DNA from: Actinomadura terrae
Lineage (GTDB): Bacteria > Actinomycetota > Actinomycetes > Streptosporangiales > Streptosporangiaceae
Length of the DNA: 64,000 bases
Assembly: GCF_022751215.1 (NCBI RefSeq)
Contig: NZ_JAICDG010000001.1
Location: 1,674,001 to 1,738,000 of the forward strand
Direction: 5' to 3'
Shown: positions 53,819 through 62,607 of the stretch, one piece after another
Position numbering within the stretch: the stretch's first letter is position 1
Layout of the letters: each line of letters opens with the position of its first letter
Made by a program: the position numbers and the translations under genes
The notes under the pieces: model-generated
Seen by the model: only the letters and a program-made list of their open reading frames with translations
What the model was told of the DNA's origin: nothing
Database searches by the model: none

Positions 53819-55066
53819 TCAGAGGGCGCGGGCGGCAGCGGCGGCGCGGATGTCGTGGTCCTCGGCGGTGTCCAGATGCAGGCGTTGCAGGCGGACGCGT
53901 GTCTCGTCGGTCAGCGGCGCGAGCCGGACGGCCTCGCGCCGGACGCCCTCCTCGCAGTCCCACAGGCCCTCGACCGTGTAGGCCTCGGCGGTGTGCGGGG
54001 CGGTGCGCGTCAGCGCGGTCAGTATCCGCGGGCGCAGATAGGCGTAGGTCGACTCGGTCCAGGCGGTCTTCAGCAGCGGGACGGCCTCGCCCGCGCGCAG
54101 CCGGCCGAGCCCCTCGATCGGGTTGGCGGCGTCCCACCACTCGCGGCGGCCGACGGCGCCGCGCAGCTCGTCCATCAGGAAGGGGATGTCCTGCCGGGTG
54201 CCGTAGCGGGCGAGGATGCGCAGCCCCATGTCCTCGCAGCCGGTCCGCTGCGCCGCCCACGCGCGCGCCCGGGGGAGCGTCTCGGGCCCGTACTCGCGCA
54301 GCGCCCGGCAGACGGCGCCGCCGAACCTGCTGGGTCTCGCGGGCAGCAGCTCCTCGGCGAGGTCGAGCAGCGCGAGCGTCCGCCTGCGGCCCAGCTCGAA
54401 GATCGCCCCGATCGAGCCCTCGCCCTGCCGCCGCGCCAGCTCCAGCAGCTCGGCCTCGGTGCGCTCGCCGCCCCGCGCGCCCGAGCCCGCGGGCCGTCGC
54501 GCCCGGCCCGCCTCACGCCGCCGGGTCAGCGCCTCCGCGATCCGCGGCTGCCGCGCCGCCCACGTCTCGATCACCGGGTTGTAGCCGCCCGGGACCAGCA
54601 TGTCGAGGGCCCGGTCGTCGCAGCGCGCGGCGGCCAGCTCGTCCAGCCCGATCGTCAGCGCCGGGTCGCCGAGCTCGACCAGCACGTCCAGCGCGTCGAA
54701 CCAGTGCGCGCCCTCCTCGGCGTAGCGGCGCAGCAGCAGCCCCGCCTCCCGCCTGCTCAACCGCACGAGGTGGGACAGCACGTCCAGCGCCAGCTCGACC
54801 CGCCAGTCGTCCGGATCGGTCTGGTCGGACGGATCGAACAGGTGCTCGGCCACCGGCCCGGACGGCAGTTCGAGATCGACCATCAGCCGCGCGTAGTACA
54901 GCCCCCGCGACTCGCACTGCGGATCCCAGCGCGGATCGCGGCGTATGCAGTCGTAGACGAACTCGCCCGCCCCCGCGCTGTCCGCCGCGCGCCGCGCGGC
55001 CCTGCCCAACCCCCGCTGCAACTGTCCGTGCAGCGTGCCCGCCGATTCCAACACCTCGTTGCTCAC
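53819..55066 (-). CDS. Alpha-helical repeat (HEAT-like) protein
   Basis: A 415-residue soluble protein without membrane segments or known catalytic motifs. Much of it looks like HEAT-type helical pairs, for example LDVLVELGDPALTIGLDEL, LRILARYGTRQDIPFLMDEL and LGRLRAGEAVPLLKTAW, which suggests a protein-binding scaffold. GTG 55066 is chosen as the first in-frame start after upstream stop signals; the ribosome-binding site is weak. It follows the ABC exporter genes on the same strand but is separated by 113 bases. No function assigned. Confidence 0.75.
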   Translation of the reverse strand: MSNEVLESAGTLHGQLQRGLGRAARRAADSAGAGEFVYDCIRRDPRWDPQCESRGLYYARLMVDLELPSGPVAEHLFDPSDQTDPDDWRVELALDVLSHLVRLSRREAGLLLRRYAEEGAHWFDALDVLVELGDPALTIGLDELAAARCDDRALDMLVPGGYNPVIETWAARQPRIAEALTRRREAGRARRPAGSGARGGERTEAELLELARRQGEGSIGAIFELGRRRTLALLDLAEELLPARPSRFGGAVCRALREYGPETLPRARAWAAQRTGCEDMGLRILARYGTRQDIPFLMDELRGAVGRREWWDAANPIEGLGRLRAGEAVPLLKTAWTESTYAYLRPRILTALTRTAPHTAEAYTVEGLWDCEEGVRREAVRLAPLTDETRVRLQRLHLDTAEDHDIRAAAAARAL

Positions 55067-55179
55067 CCCTGAAGAATGCGCACTCAAGCAGATAACGGGC
55101 AAGTGCTTTACCCCGGGCCGTGCCGTCCTCACCGTCCGAGACGGTGCCGGTACGGTGCCGGCACCGTCCCTGCACCGTC

Positions 55180-56961
55180 TCAGATGCCGCGCTGCGCCGT
55201 CCAGGACGCGTGCAGGTCGGCGTAGACCCCCGGCTCGGCCACCAGCTCGGCGTGCGGCCCGCGCTGGACGATCCGGCCCGCGTCGAACACGATCACCTCG
55301 TCGGCCGCCTCGGCGGTCGACATCCGGTGCGCGATCGAGATCGCGGTGCGGCCGCGGGTGACGCCGTCCAGCGCGCGCTGGATGCGGACCTCGGTCGCCG
55401 GGTCGACGGCCGAGGTCGCCTCGTCCAGCACGAGCAGGTCGGGGCCCGCGATGTAGGCGCGGGCCAGCGCCACGAGCTGGCGCTCGCCCGCCGACAGCGA
55501 CTCGCCGCGCTGCCCGACCGGGGTCGCGAGGCCGTCCGGGAGGCCCTCCAGCCAGTCGGCGAGGCCCAGTTCCGCCAGCGCGGCGGCGAGGTCGGCGTCG
55601 GACGCGTCCGGCCTGCCGTAGCGGATGTTGTCGGCGAGGGACGCGTCGAACAGGAAGCCGTCCTGCGGCACCATCACGACGCGCTCCCGCAGGGAGGAGA
55701 ACCGGACCCGGTCCAGGGGGACGCCGTCCACCAGCACCCGCCCGGACGTCGGGTCCATGAGCCGGGTGAGGAGCTTGGCGAACGTGGTCTTGCCCGACCC
55801 GGTCTGCCCGACGATCGCGACGCGGGTGCGCGGCGCGATCGTCGCGTCCACCTCGTGCAGGACGGGCGGCCCGCCCGGGTAGGCGAACCCGACGGACTCG
55901 AACCGCACCTCGATCGGCCCGCGCGGCAGGGCCTCGCCGTCCTCGCCGGGGTCGGCGACGTCGGGCACGGTGTCCAGCACGCCGAGCACCCGCCGCCACC
56001 CGGCGATGGCGTTCTGCGCCTCGTTGAGCACTTCGGTGGCGGTCTGCATCGGACTGACGAACAGCGTCACCAGGAACAGGAACGCGACCAGCTCGCCGGC
56101 CGTCAGGTGCCCGTCCACGCCCAGCAGCACGCCCGCCACGACGACCGCGGCGGTCGCCGTGGCCGCGACCAGTTCGCTGACCGGGAACGTGAGCGCGACC
56201 ATGGCCTGGGCGCGGGTCTGCATGCGGCGGTGGGCGTTCACGGTCTCGTCCACGCGCTGCCCGGTGCGCTCCTCCGCCGCGTAGGCGCGGATGACCGGCG
56301 CGCCCACGACCGACTCGCTGACGGCCGCGAGCAGGTCGCCCATGCGCTCGCGGACCCGCGTGTAGGCCGCCGACACGATCCGCTGGAACCGGCGCAGCAC
56401 GAACGCCAGCGGCACGAACGCCGCCCACACCAGCAGCGCGAGCTGCCAGGAGTAGACGAGCATGAGCACGCTCGCGACGACCAGCTGGCCGATCGACACG
56501 ATGAACATGAGCCCGCCGGACTGCATGAAGTTGCTGATCTGGTCGACGTCGCCCGTCACCCGCGACACCAGCGCGCCGCGCCGCTCCCCGCTCTGGGTGA
56601 GCATCGACAGGTCGTGGACGTGCCGGAACGCCTTCACCCGCAGCGAGGCCAGCCCGCCCTCGGACGACTTGTACAGCCGCACGTTCATCGCGTACGCGCA
56701 CAGCGCCGTCATCAGCACCGCGACCGCGCACAGCAGCACCGCCGCGCGGATGAACCCGAGGTCGGGCCCGCCCGCGTGGTTCAGGCCCTTGTCGATCGTC
56801 TGCTGGACGGCGATCGGCACCACCACCCGCCCGGCCGTCGAGGCCAGCGCGAGCGCCAGCGTCACCGGCAGCCCGGCCCGGAACTCCGGGCTCAGCGCCA
56901 GCCCGCGCCGCAGCGTGCTCAGCGCGCCCTCCGTCGTGGACGTCCCGCTCAGCGTCGTCAT
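55180..56961 (-). CDS. ABC exporter, catalytically canonical half
   Basis: A 593-residue fused membrane/ATPase half-transporter (type IV exporter). Six helices precede the ATPase with Walker A VGQTGSGKTTFAK, Q-loop VPQDGFLFDASL and Walker B LLVLDEATSAVD with the catalytic Glu. The H-loop is SIAHRMST. The signature is LSAGERQLVALARA rather than LSGGQ. Paired with the preceding gene, whose own motifs are the reverse, it forms a heterodimer with one consensus and one degenerate ATP site. ATG 56961 overlaps the partner stop. The substrate cannot be inferred. Confidence 0.93.
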   Translation of the reverse strand: MTTLSGTSTTEGALSTLRRGLALSPEFRAGLPVTLALALASTAGRVVVPIAVQQTIDKGLNHAGGPDLGFIRAAVLLCAVAVLMTALCAYAMNVRLYKSSEGGLASLRVKAFRHVHDLSMLTQSGERRGALVSRVTGDVDQISNFMQSGGLMFIVSIGQLVVASVLMLVYSWQLALLVWAAFVPLAFVLRRFQRIVSAAYTRVRERMGDLLAAVSESVVGAPVIRAYAAEERTGQRVDETVNAHRRMQTRAQAMVALTFPVSELVAATATAAVVVAGVLLGVDGHLTAGELVAFLFLVTLFVSPMQTATEVLNEAQNAIAGWRRVLGVLDTVPDVADPGEDGEALPRGPIEVRFESVGFAYPGGPPVLHEVDATIAPRTRVAIVGQTGSGKTTFAKLLTRLMDPTSGRVLVDGVPLDRVRFSSLRERVVMVPQDGFLFDASLADNIRYGRPDASDADLAAALAELGLADWLEGLPDGLATPVGQRGESLSAGERQLVALARAYIAGPDLLVLDEATSAVDPATEVRIQRALDGVTRGRTAISIAHRMSTAEAADEVIVFDAGRIVQRGPHAELVAEPGVYADLHASWTAQRGI

Positions 56962-58841
56962 GCCACGGCCTCCTCGCCGCCCTCGGCGGCCTCCCGCTCG
57001 ATCTCCCGCTCCGCCTTCTCCGCCGCCTGCTCGGCCTCGGCGCGCTCGTAGGCGTTGACCAGCTCGCGGTAGCCCTCCGACGTCTCCAGGAGTTCGGCGT
57101 GGCAGCCGCGCGCGGTGACCCGCCCGCGCTCCAGGTAGACCACCTCGTCGGCCAGCGCGATCGTCGCCTTGCGGTAGGCGACGACCACGACGGTCGCGCC
57201 CGAGCCGTCCCCGCCCGACTGCGCCTCCCGCAGGCCTTGCAGGATGCGCGCCTCGACCCGCGGGTCCACGCTGGAGGTCGCGTCGTCCAGGACGAGCAGC
57301 CGGGGCCGCCGCACCAGCGCGCGCGCCAGCGCGAGCCGCTGGCGCTGGCCGCCCGAGAGCGTCGCGCCCCGCTCGCCGACCTGCGTGTCGAGCCCGTCCG
57401 CCAGGCCCGCGACGAACCCGTCGGCCTGGGCGAGGCGCAGCGCCTCCCAGACCCGCTCGTCGGGGACGTCCAGCCCGAGTGTCACGTTCCCCCGCACGCT
57501 GTCGTCGAAAAGGAACGTCTGCTGCGGGACGAGCGCGGCCGACGCGGCGACGCCGCCCCGCCGCACGTCGCGCAGGTCCACGCCGTCCAGCAGCACCGAG
57601 CCGTCCGCCGGGTCGACGAGCCGGACCAGCAGCGACGTCAGCGTGGACTTGCCCGACCCCGTCGGGCCCACCACCGCGACCGTCCGGCCGGGGGCGGCGG
57701 CGAACGACACGTCGTGCAGGACCTCGCGCCCGCCCTCCCCGCTCTCGGCCGCGCCCTCGAAGGCGAAGCGGACGTCGCGGACCTCCAGCGCCGCCGCCTT
57801 GTCCTCGCCGAGCGCCGCGTCCCCGAACGGGAGGGAGCCCTCCGCGTCCAGGACGCCGCGCACCCGCTCCCAGCCGACGACGCTGCGCGGCACCTCCGCC
57901 AGCACCCAGCCGAGCGCCCGGATCGGCCACGCCAGCAGCGTGAACAGGTAGGAGACGTGCACCAGGTCGCCCGCCGTCATCGCGCCCGAGTCCAGCCGCA
58001 CCGACCCGATCAGCAGGACGGCGAGCACCCCGAGGTTCGGCAGCGCCTCCAGCACAGGGTCGAACAGGCCCCGGATCCGGCCGACGGCGACGTTCGCGTC
58101 CCGCAGCTCCTCCGCGGCGGCCCGGAACCGCTCCGTCTCGTCCTGCTCGCGGCCGAGCGTCTTGACGACCAGGCCGCCCTCGAAGCTCTCGTGCGCCACC
58201 TCGCTCACCTCGGCGCGCAGCCGCTGCGCCCGGGTCGCCACCGGCGACAGCCGGCGCTGGTAGGCGACGTTGATCAGCGCGATCGCCGGGAAGATCAGGA
58301 ACGCGACCGCCGCGACCGCGAGGTCGGTCGTGACGATCGACACCGCCGCGATCAGCAGCATGAACACGACGCCGACCGCCATCGGCAGCGGCGCGAGCGG
58401 CGCCCACGTCGCCTCCACGTCGGCGTTGGCGTTCGACAGCAGCTGCCCGGTCGGGTGCCGGTGGTGCCACGCCAGCGGCAGCCGCAGGTACTGCCGCGTT
58501 ACCGCCTGCCGGTAGGACGCCTGCATGCGGTACTGCACGAGCCCCGCGTAGAACCGGCGGCCCGCCACGCCCAGCGCCTTCAGCGCCGCGACGCCGACGA
58601 TGGCCACCGCCGCGCCCGACAGCGCCCCCGCCGTCGTGTGCCCCGACCGGAACGCCGGGAGCACGACGTCCTCGGTCGCCCAGCCCAGCACCTGCGCGGT
58701 CGTCACCGTCATCGCGGCGTAGAGCGCGCTGGCGAGCACGGAGATCGTGAAGGCCCGGGGTTCGGCCCGCACGGCCACCCACAGCACGCGCATTCCCTCG
58801 CGCAGGACGGGTGGACGGGCGCGGCTGGACGCTGGCGGCAC
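56958..58841 (-). CDS. ABC exporter, degenerate-site half
   Basis: A 627-residue exporter half with six membrane helices and an ATPase: Walker A VGPTGSGKSTLTSLL, signature LSGGQRQRLALARAL (canonical). Walker B is LLVLDDATSSVD, where Asp replaces the catalytic Glu, and the H-loop is VVAYRKAT, where Tyr replaces His. These changes mark the non-hydrolysing site of heterodimeric exporters. The GTG at 58841 is preferred because GAGGAG lies six bases upstream; an ATG at 58928 would add 29 residues. The TIGR03085 gene diverges from it. Confidence 0.92.
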   Translation of the reverse strand: MPPASSRARPPVLREGMRVLWVAVRAEPRAFTISVLASALYAAMTVTTAQVLGWATEDVVLPAFRSGHTTAGALSGAAVAIVGVAALKALGVAGRRFYAGLVQYRMQASYRQAVTRQYLRLPLAWHHRHPTGQLLSNANADVEATWAPLAPLPMAVGVVFMLLIAAVSIVTTDLAVAAVAFLIFPAIALINVAYQRRLSPVATRAQRLRAEVSEVAHESFEGGLVVKTLGREQDETERFRAAAEELRDANVAVGRIRGLFDPVLEALPNLGVLAVLLIGSVRLDSGAMTAGDLVHVSYLFTLLAWPIRALGWVLAEVPRSVVGWERVRGVLDAEGSLPFGDAALGEDKAAALEVRDVRFAFEGAAESGEGGREVLHDVSFAAAPGRTVAVVGPTGSGKSTLTSLLVRLVDPADGSVLLDGVDLRDVRRGGVAASAALVPQQTFLFDDSVRGNVTLGLDVPDERVWEALRLAQADGFVAGLADGLDTQVGERGATLSGGQRQRLALARALVRRPRLLVLDDATSSVDPRVEARILQGLREAQSGGDGSGATVVVVAYRKATIALADEVVYLERGRVTARGCHAELLETSEGYRELVNAYERAEAEQAAEKAEREIEREAAEGGEEAVA

Positions 58842-58967
58842 GGCGTACTCCTCGATCGGCGGCGCCCGGGCGAAATGCCCCCAGAGTTCCGCGCTCGGGG
58901 GGTATGCGGGCCTGGATATGCCTACCATCCGCCGCGGACGCTTATTCCCGGCGCGGCCGCCCCGGCT

Positions 58968-58973
58968 TACGAT
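58968..58973 (+). promoter_or_regulatory. -10 element, leaderless TIGR03085 gene
   Basis: TACGAT, six bases before the ATG at 58980, with no ribosome-binding site between. Confidence 0.55.
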
Positions 58974-58979
58974 CATGCA

Positions 58980-59723
58980 ATGAGCACGCCCGACGACGAC
59001 GCCGCGCGGGACCCCCGAGGGCCCCGGGCGGACGGCCCCGCGCGGACCGATCCGGTGCGCGAGGAGCGGCGCGGGCTCGCCGCCGCGCTCGCCGCCGCGG
59101 GCCCGGACGCGCCCACCCGGTGCGCCGGCTGGGACGCCCGTGACCTCGCCGCCCACCTCGTCGTCCGCGAGGGGCGGGTGGACGCCGGCCCGGGAATACT
59201 CCTCCAGCCGCTCGCCTTCTACACCGAGCGCGTCAGGCGGCGCGCGGCGCGTACCGTCCCGTTCGATGTGCTGGTGGAACGGTTTCGTCAGGGTCCGCCG
59301 AAGTTCTCCCCGGCCGCCCTTCCCGGTATGGACAAAATCGCCAACGCCGTGGAGTTCTTTGTCCACCATGAGGACGTCCTGCGTGCGGGCCCGGACTGGG
59401 AGCCCAGGGAGCTGTCGGGCGAACTGGAGGAACTCCTCTGGCGCAGGATTAAAATTGCCCGCTTTGTCCTAAGAAAAGTTCACGTTGAGGTAACACTGGT
59501 GCAGCCGGACGGGCGCAGCCTGCGGGTATCCGGCGGCGACCGGCGCGGACGCGGCGGCCCGCGGGGCGCGGCGGGGCGGGGCGTGCCGGGCCCCGTGCGC
59601 GTCCATGGTCCCGTAGGGGAACTCGTCCTGTGGGCCGTCGGCCGCCGGGACGCGGCGCGCGTCCGCCTCACCGGGCCCACGGACTCTGTCAAGACCCTGA
59701 CCGAGACCGGTTGGAGTCTTTAA
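58980..59723 (+). CDS. TIGR03085 family metal-binding protein
   Basis: A 247-residue protein of the TIGR03085 group, in the DinB/mycothiol-dependent maleylpyruvate isomerase superfamily. Features: a charged, disordered N-terminus, then [20 protein letters not shown], where the conserved His is a metal ligand, and [22 protein letters not shown] with further histidines. Function is unknown; relatives use mycothiol. The ATG at 58980 is likely leaderless. In the segment 59321-59480 codons are less GC-biased (AAAATTGCC, AGAAAA), a small local anomaly. Confidence 0.87.
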   Translation: MSTPDDDAARDPRGPRADGPARTDPVREERRGLAAALAAAGPDAPTRCAGWDARDLAAHLVVREGRVDAGPGILLQPLAFYTERVRRRAARTVPFDVLVERFRQGPPKFSPAALPGMDKIANAVEFFVHHEDVLRAGPDWEPRELSGELEELLWRRIKIARFVLRKVHVEVTLVQPDGRSLRVSGGDRRGRGGPRGAAGRGVPGPVRVHGPVGELVLWAVGRRDAARVRLTGPTDSVKTLTETGWSL

Positions 59724-59800
59724 CGGGCAGGTAACGGCAGGGTTCGCCGAGAGAAGAAACGCAAGCCTTGTAGCTCCTCCGCTTTACGTGGAAGCGGTGA

Positions 59801-59880
59801 TACGGTGGGGCCCGTCGGTTGCAGTCGTGGTTCTCGATCGTTTGTCCAGACGCCCGCGGACTGATGGCAGCGGGCGTTTT
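59801..59880 (+). promoter_or_regulatory. cspA leader with terminator-like hairpin
   Basis: TACGGT at 59801-59806 could be a -10. About 45 bases into the resulting transcript, CGCCCGC (59851-59857) and GCGGGCG (59870-59876) form a stem followed directly by TTTT and then GGCTTTT. This is a classic intrinsic terminator about 100 bases ahead of the cspA start. It may end the upstream gene, or act as an attenuator in the cspA leader. Confidence 0.6.
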
Positions 59881-59976
59881 GGCTTTTCCGGGACCGTACC
59901 GGGGGCGAGGGCGTTCCGCAGCGACCGCGCCGGGCCCGCGAGGTGTGGGCCCGTGTTTTGCCGCAAGGAGAAAGAC

Positions 59977-60183
59977 ATGCCCCAGCAGGGCACCGTGAAG
60001 TGGTTCAACGCCGAGAAGGGCTTCGGTTTCATCGCCGTGGACGGCGGCGGTCCCGACGTCTTCGTGCACTACTCGGCCATCCAGTCCTCCGGCTACCGCA
60101 CGCTGGACGAGAACCAGCGCGTCCAGTTCGAGGTGACGCAGGGTAACCGGGGGCCGCAGGCAGACCAGGTCGTCCCCCTGTAA
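59977..60183 (+). CDS. cspA: Cold-shock domain protein
   Basis: A 68-residue single cold-shock domain protein, an RNA/DNA-binding OB fold acting as an RNA chaperone. RNP1 is KGFGFIA and RNP2 is VFVHYSAI. The N-terminal [18 protein letters not shown] is canonical. AAGGAG lies six bases upstream. A strong terminator follows at 60202. The long untranslated leader, with a terminator hairpin, suggests post-initiation control, as is common in csp genes. Confidence 0.95.
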   Translation: MPQQGTVKWFNAEKGFGFIAVDGGGPDVFVHYSAIQSSGYRTLDENQRVQFEVTQGNRGPQADQVVPL

Positions 60184-60201
60184 GGCCCGTAGTCGTACGT
60201 C

Positions 60202-60233
60202 AGGGCTCGTCCCCTCTCCGGGGGACGGGCCCT
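60202..60233 (+). terminator. Intrinsic terminator of cspA
   Basis: AGGGCTCGTCCCC (60202-60214) pairs with GGGGACGGGCCCT (60221-60233), 13 bp with one G-U, followed by TTTCGTG. Confidence 0.85.
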
Positions 60234-60318
60234 TTCGTGTCCCGGGGCTCCGCTTCCTGTCCCGGGCTCCGGCGGGGGCGGTCCCGGCCGCGCCACCGCA
60301 GCGGGCACAATGGAGCCC

Positions 60319-60702
60319 ATGTCCGTTCGACCGTCCAACCTGGACCAGAAGATCGCAGACCGGCTGAAGCGCGACCCCGCCGGGCTGCTGCCCGCCATCG
60401 CCCAGCAGTACGACACCGGTGAGGTGCTCATGCTCGGCTGGATGGACGACGAGGCCCTGCACCGCACGCTGACCACCGGCCGCTGCACCTACTGGTCGCG
60501 CAGCCGCCAGGAGTACTGGGTGAAGGGCGAGAGCTCCGGGCACCAGCAGTGGGTCAAGTCGGTCGCGCTGGACTGCGACGCCGACGCGATCCTCGTCAAG
60601 GTCGACCAGGTCGGCGCCGCCTGCCACACCGGCGACCGCACCTGCTGGGACGCCGACCCCCTCCCCGCCGTGGTCGGGGAGCGCCCTGACTCCGGCTCAT
60701 GA
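60319..60702 (+). CDS. hisI: Phosphoribosyl-AMP cyclohydrolase
   Basis: A 127-residue HisI that opens the adenine ring of PR-AMP in histidine synthesis. Family motifs: [37 protein letters not shown], the Mg/Zn-binding [11 protein letters not shown] and [10 protein letters not shown] with two cysteines. HisE is not fused. ATG 60319 is the usual start; CACAAT seven bases before it could be a leaderless -10. An ATG at 60310 is less likely. The stop overlaps the TIGR02234 gene, where trpE is usually found. Confidence 0.94.
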   Translation: MSVRPSNLDQKIADRLKRDPAGLLPAIAQQYDTGEVLMLGWMDDEALHRTLTTGRCTYWSRSRQEYWVKGESSGHQQWVKSVALDCDADAILVKVDQVGAACHTGDRTCWDADPLPAVVGERPDSGS

Positions 60703-61340
60703 CCCCCGGGCGTGAACGCGGCCTGACGGCGCTGCTGTGCGCCGCCGGGGCCGGGCTCGCCCTGCTCGCCGCCGGGCGGCCCTGGGCCACCGTGCACGCC
60801 GGAGACTCGATCACCCCCGTCGCGCACCAGCTCAGCGGCCGCGACCTCGGCGGCACGCCGGGCGCCCTCGCGCTCGCGGGGCTGGCCGCCCTCGCCGCGC
60901 TGTTCGCCACCTCCGGTCGCGTCCGCGCCGCCATCGGCGCCCTGACCGCGGTGTTCGGCGCCGGTGTCGTGTGGGCCTCGACCGCCGCCGTGCGCGACTC
61001 GCGCGTGCTGGACGCGGCGGGCGAGCGCAGCACGCTCGTGAGCCTCGACGCGCATCCGGCGATCGACGTGAACCTGTGGTGGATGGTGTCGGTGACCGGC
61101 GGCGTCGTCCTCGCGGTGGGCGGCCTGCTCACGCTCGTCCGGGGCACTCGCTGGCCCGGGATGTCGGCCCGCTACGACCGCGCCTCCGGCCGCCGCGCCC
61201 CCGCACGCGCGACCGCCCAGACCGCCCCGCCCGCCGGAGACGGCGAGCCGAGCGGGGAGGCCGGGGCCGACGCGTCCGCACTCTGGAAGTCCCTCGACCG
61301 CGGCGAGGACCCCACCGCCCGCCGGAACGGCCGTCCGTGA
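60699..61340 (+). CDS. Trp-associated membrane protein (TIGR02234)
   Basis: A 213-residue membrane protein of the TIGR02234 family, found in actinobacterial trp operons between trpE and trpC. Four hydrophobic segments are visible, with RPWATVHAG near residue 27 and [20 protein letters not shown] near the third. Function is unknown, possibly tryptophan transport or sensing. It overlaps hisI by four bases (ATGA), so trpE is not upstream here. It ends in a charged tail and overlaps the response-regulator gene. Confidence 0.87.
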   Translation: MTPGRERGLTALLCAAGAGLALLAAGRPWATVHAGDSITPVAHQLSGRDLGGTPGALALAGLAALAALFATSGRVRAAIGALTAVFGAGVVWASTAAVRDSRVLDAAGERSTLVSLDAHPAIDVNLWWMVSVTGGVVLAVGGLLTLVRGTRWPGMSARYDRASGRRAPARATAQTAPPAGDGEPSGEAGADASALWKSLDRGEDPTARRNGRP

Positions 61341-62014
61341 CCGCCGACCCGGGCGGGCCCGGGGCCGGGGTCGTCCTCGTCGCCGAGCACGACCCCGCCG
61401 TCGCCGAGCTCCAGCGCCGCTACCTCGCCCGCGAGGGCTACGACGTCGAGATCGAGCCCGACCCCGCCGAGGCGCCCGCCACCGCCGGACGCGCCGCCCC
61501 CGACCTGGTCGTCCTCGACCTGTCGGTGTCCGCCCTGCCCGCCGACCTGTACCGGCGCGTCGCCGACGCCGCCGCGCCCGCGCCCGTCATCGCGGTCACC
61601 GGGCCCGTGGACGCCGCGCTCGCCCGCGTCCTCGGCGACCGCCGCGTCGAGCGGCCGTTCGCGCCCCGCGTCCTGGTCGGCGCCGTCGCCGACGCGCTGC
61701 GCGGCACCGGCGTCCCCGAGCCGCCCGGCCTGCTGCACGCCGGTCCCGTCGCGCTCGACACCCGGGGCCGCTCGGCCAGCGTCGGCGACCGCCGCGTCGC
61801 GCTCACCGTCACCGAGTTCGACCTCCTGGAGTTCCTCATGGGCAACCCGGGGCGCGTCTTCACCCGGGAGCAGCTCCTCGACGCCGCCTGGGGGCCCGGC
61901 GCCGGCGCGGGCAGCCGCACGGTCGACGTCCACGTCGCGCAGCTGCGCGCCAAGCTCGGCGAGGACAACCCCATCCGCACCGTCCGCGGCGTCGGCTACG
62001 TCCTCGACCGATAG
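61337..62014 (+). CDS. OmpR-type response regulator, atypical receiver
   Basis: A 225-residue protein with a receiver domain and an OmpR/PhoB winged helix. The phospho-acceptor Asp is present (VVLDLS, D61), as is the Thr (T88). The conserved Lys is replaced by Arg (R106 in VERPF), and the acidic pair is E17-H18-D19, so phosphorylation may be impaired. The effector domain is standard ([46 protein letters not shown]). GTG 61337 overlaps TIGR02234. No histidine kinase is adjacent. It sits in a trp/his operon, an unusual place for such a regulator. Confidence 0.88.
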   Translation: MTADPGGPGAGVVLVAEHDPAVAELQRRYLAREGYDVEIEPDPAEAPATAGRAAPDLVVLDLSVSALPADLYRRVADAAAPAPVIAVTGPVDAALARVLGDRRVERPFAPRVLVGAVADALRGTGVPEPPGLLHAGPVALDTRGRSASVGDRRVALTVTEFDLLEFLMGNPGRVFTREQLLDAAWGPGAGAGSRTVDVHVAQLRAKLGEDNPIRTVRGVGYVLDR

Positions 62015-62062
62015 GTCCCGGCGGGCACTGGTGGGCAGGGCGGTCCGGTGGGCGGGGCGGTC

Positions 62063-62068
62063 TATCGT
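62063..62068 (+). promoter_or_regulatory. -10 element, leaderless DUF2752 gene
   Basis: TATCGT, six bases before the GTG at 62075. Confidence 0.55.
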
Positions 62069-62074
62069 GGGGAC

Positions 62075-62515
62075 GTGACCCGAGTGCCCGTCCAGCCGCC
62101 GCACCCGCCCGGACGGGTGTCGCTGGGGGCCCTGCGTCCCCAGCTGCTCGTGGCGGGCGCGGTCGCCGCCGGGGCGGTCGTCGTCGCGTTCCGCGACCCG
62201 AACCAGCCGGGGCACTACCCGGGCTGCCCGTTCCTGGCGATGACCGGCTACTACTGCCCGGGGTGCGGCGCGACCCGGCTCGTCCACGCGCTCACCCACG
62301 GGGACGTGGGCACGGCGTTCGGCTTCAACCCGCTGCTGTTCGTGCTGCTGCCGGTGTTCGCCTACATGTACGCCAGGTGGACGTACCTGGCGTCGCGGGG
62401 GCTGCCGATGCGGTCCGTCCTGTTCAAGCCGGTGATCGCGTACGGGTTCGTCGGCGTGCTCGCGGTGTACTGGATCGTCCGGAACCTCCCCTTCGGTCAT
62501 GCCCTTGCCCCCTGA
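62075..62515 (+). CDS. DUF2752 membrane protein
   Basis: A 146-residue membrane protein of the DUF2752 family. The signature [20 protein letters not shown] carries three conserved cysteines, followed by [20 protein letters not shown]. Three helices are visible. The gene is a regular neighbour of actinobacterial trpC, role unknown. The GTG at 62075 is chosen on the leaderless pattern (TATCGT, N6); it replaces a longer open frame from 62048 without a start signal. Confidence 0.88.
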   Translation: MTRVPVQPPHPPGRVSLGALRPQLLVAGAVAAGAVVVAFRDPNQPGHYPGCPFLAMTGYYCPGCGATRLVHALTHGDVGTAFGFNPLLFVLLPVFAYMYARWTYLASRGLPMRSVLFKPVIAYGFVGVLAVYWIVRNLPFGHALAP

Positions 62516-62529
62516 GGGCTCGGGCGGGG

Positions 62530-62548
62530 GCTCCCGGGTGCCGGGAGC
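62530..62548 (+). terminator. Hairpin between DUF2752 gene and trpC
   Basis: GCTCCCGG (62530-62537) and CCGGGAGC (62541-62548) form a tight 8-bp stem with a 3-nt loop. No U-run. It could be a terminator before trpC. Confidence 0.5.
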
Positions 62549-62607
62549 GTCCGGAGGGGCGGCTACGATCGGTGCACGGAACGACCGGAAATAGGGGGCC
62601 TATCACC

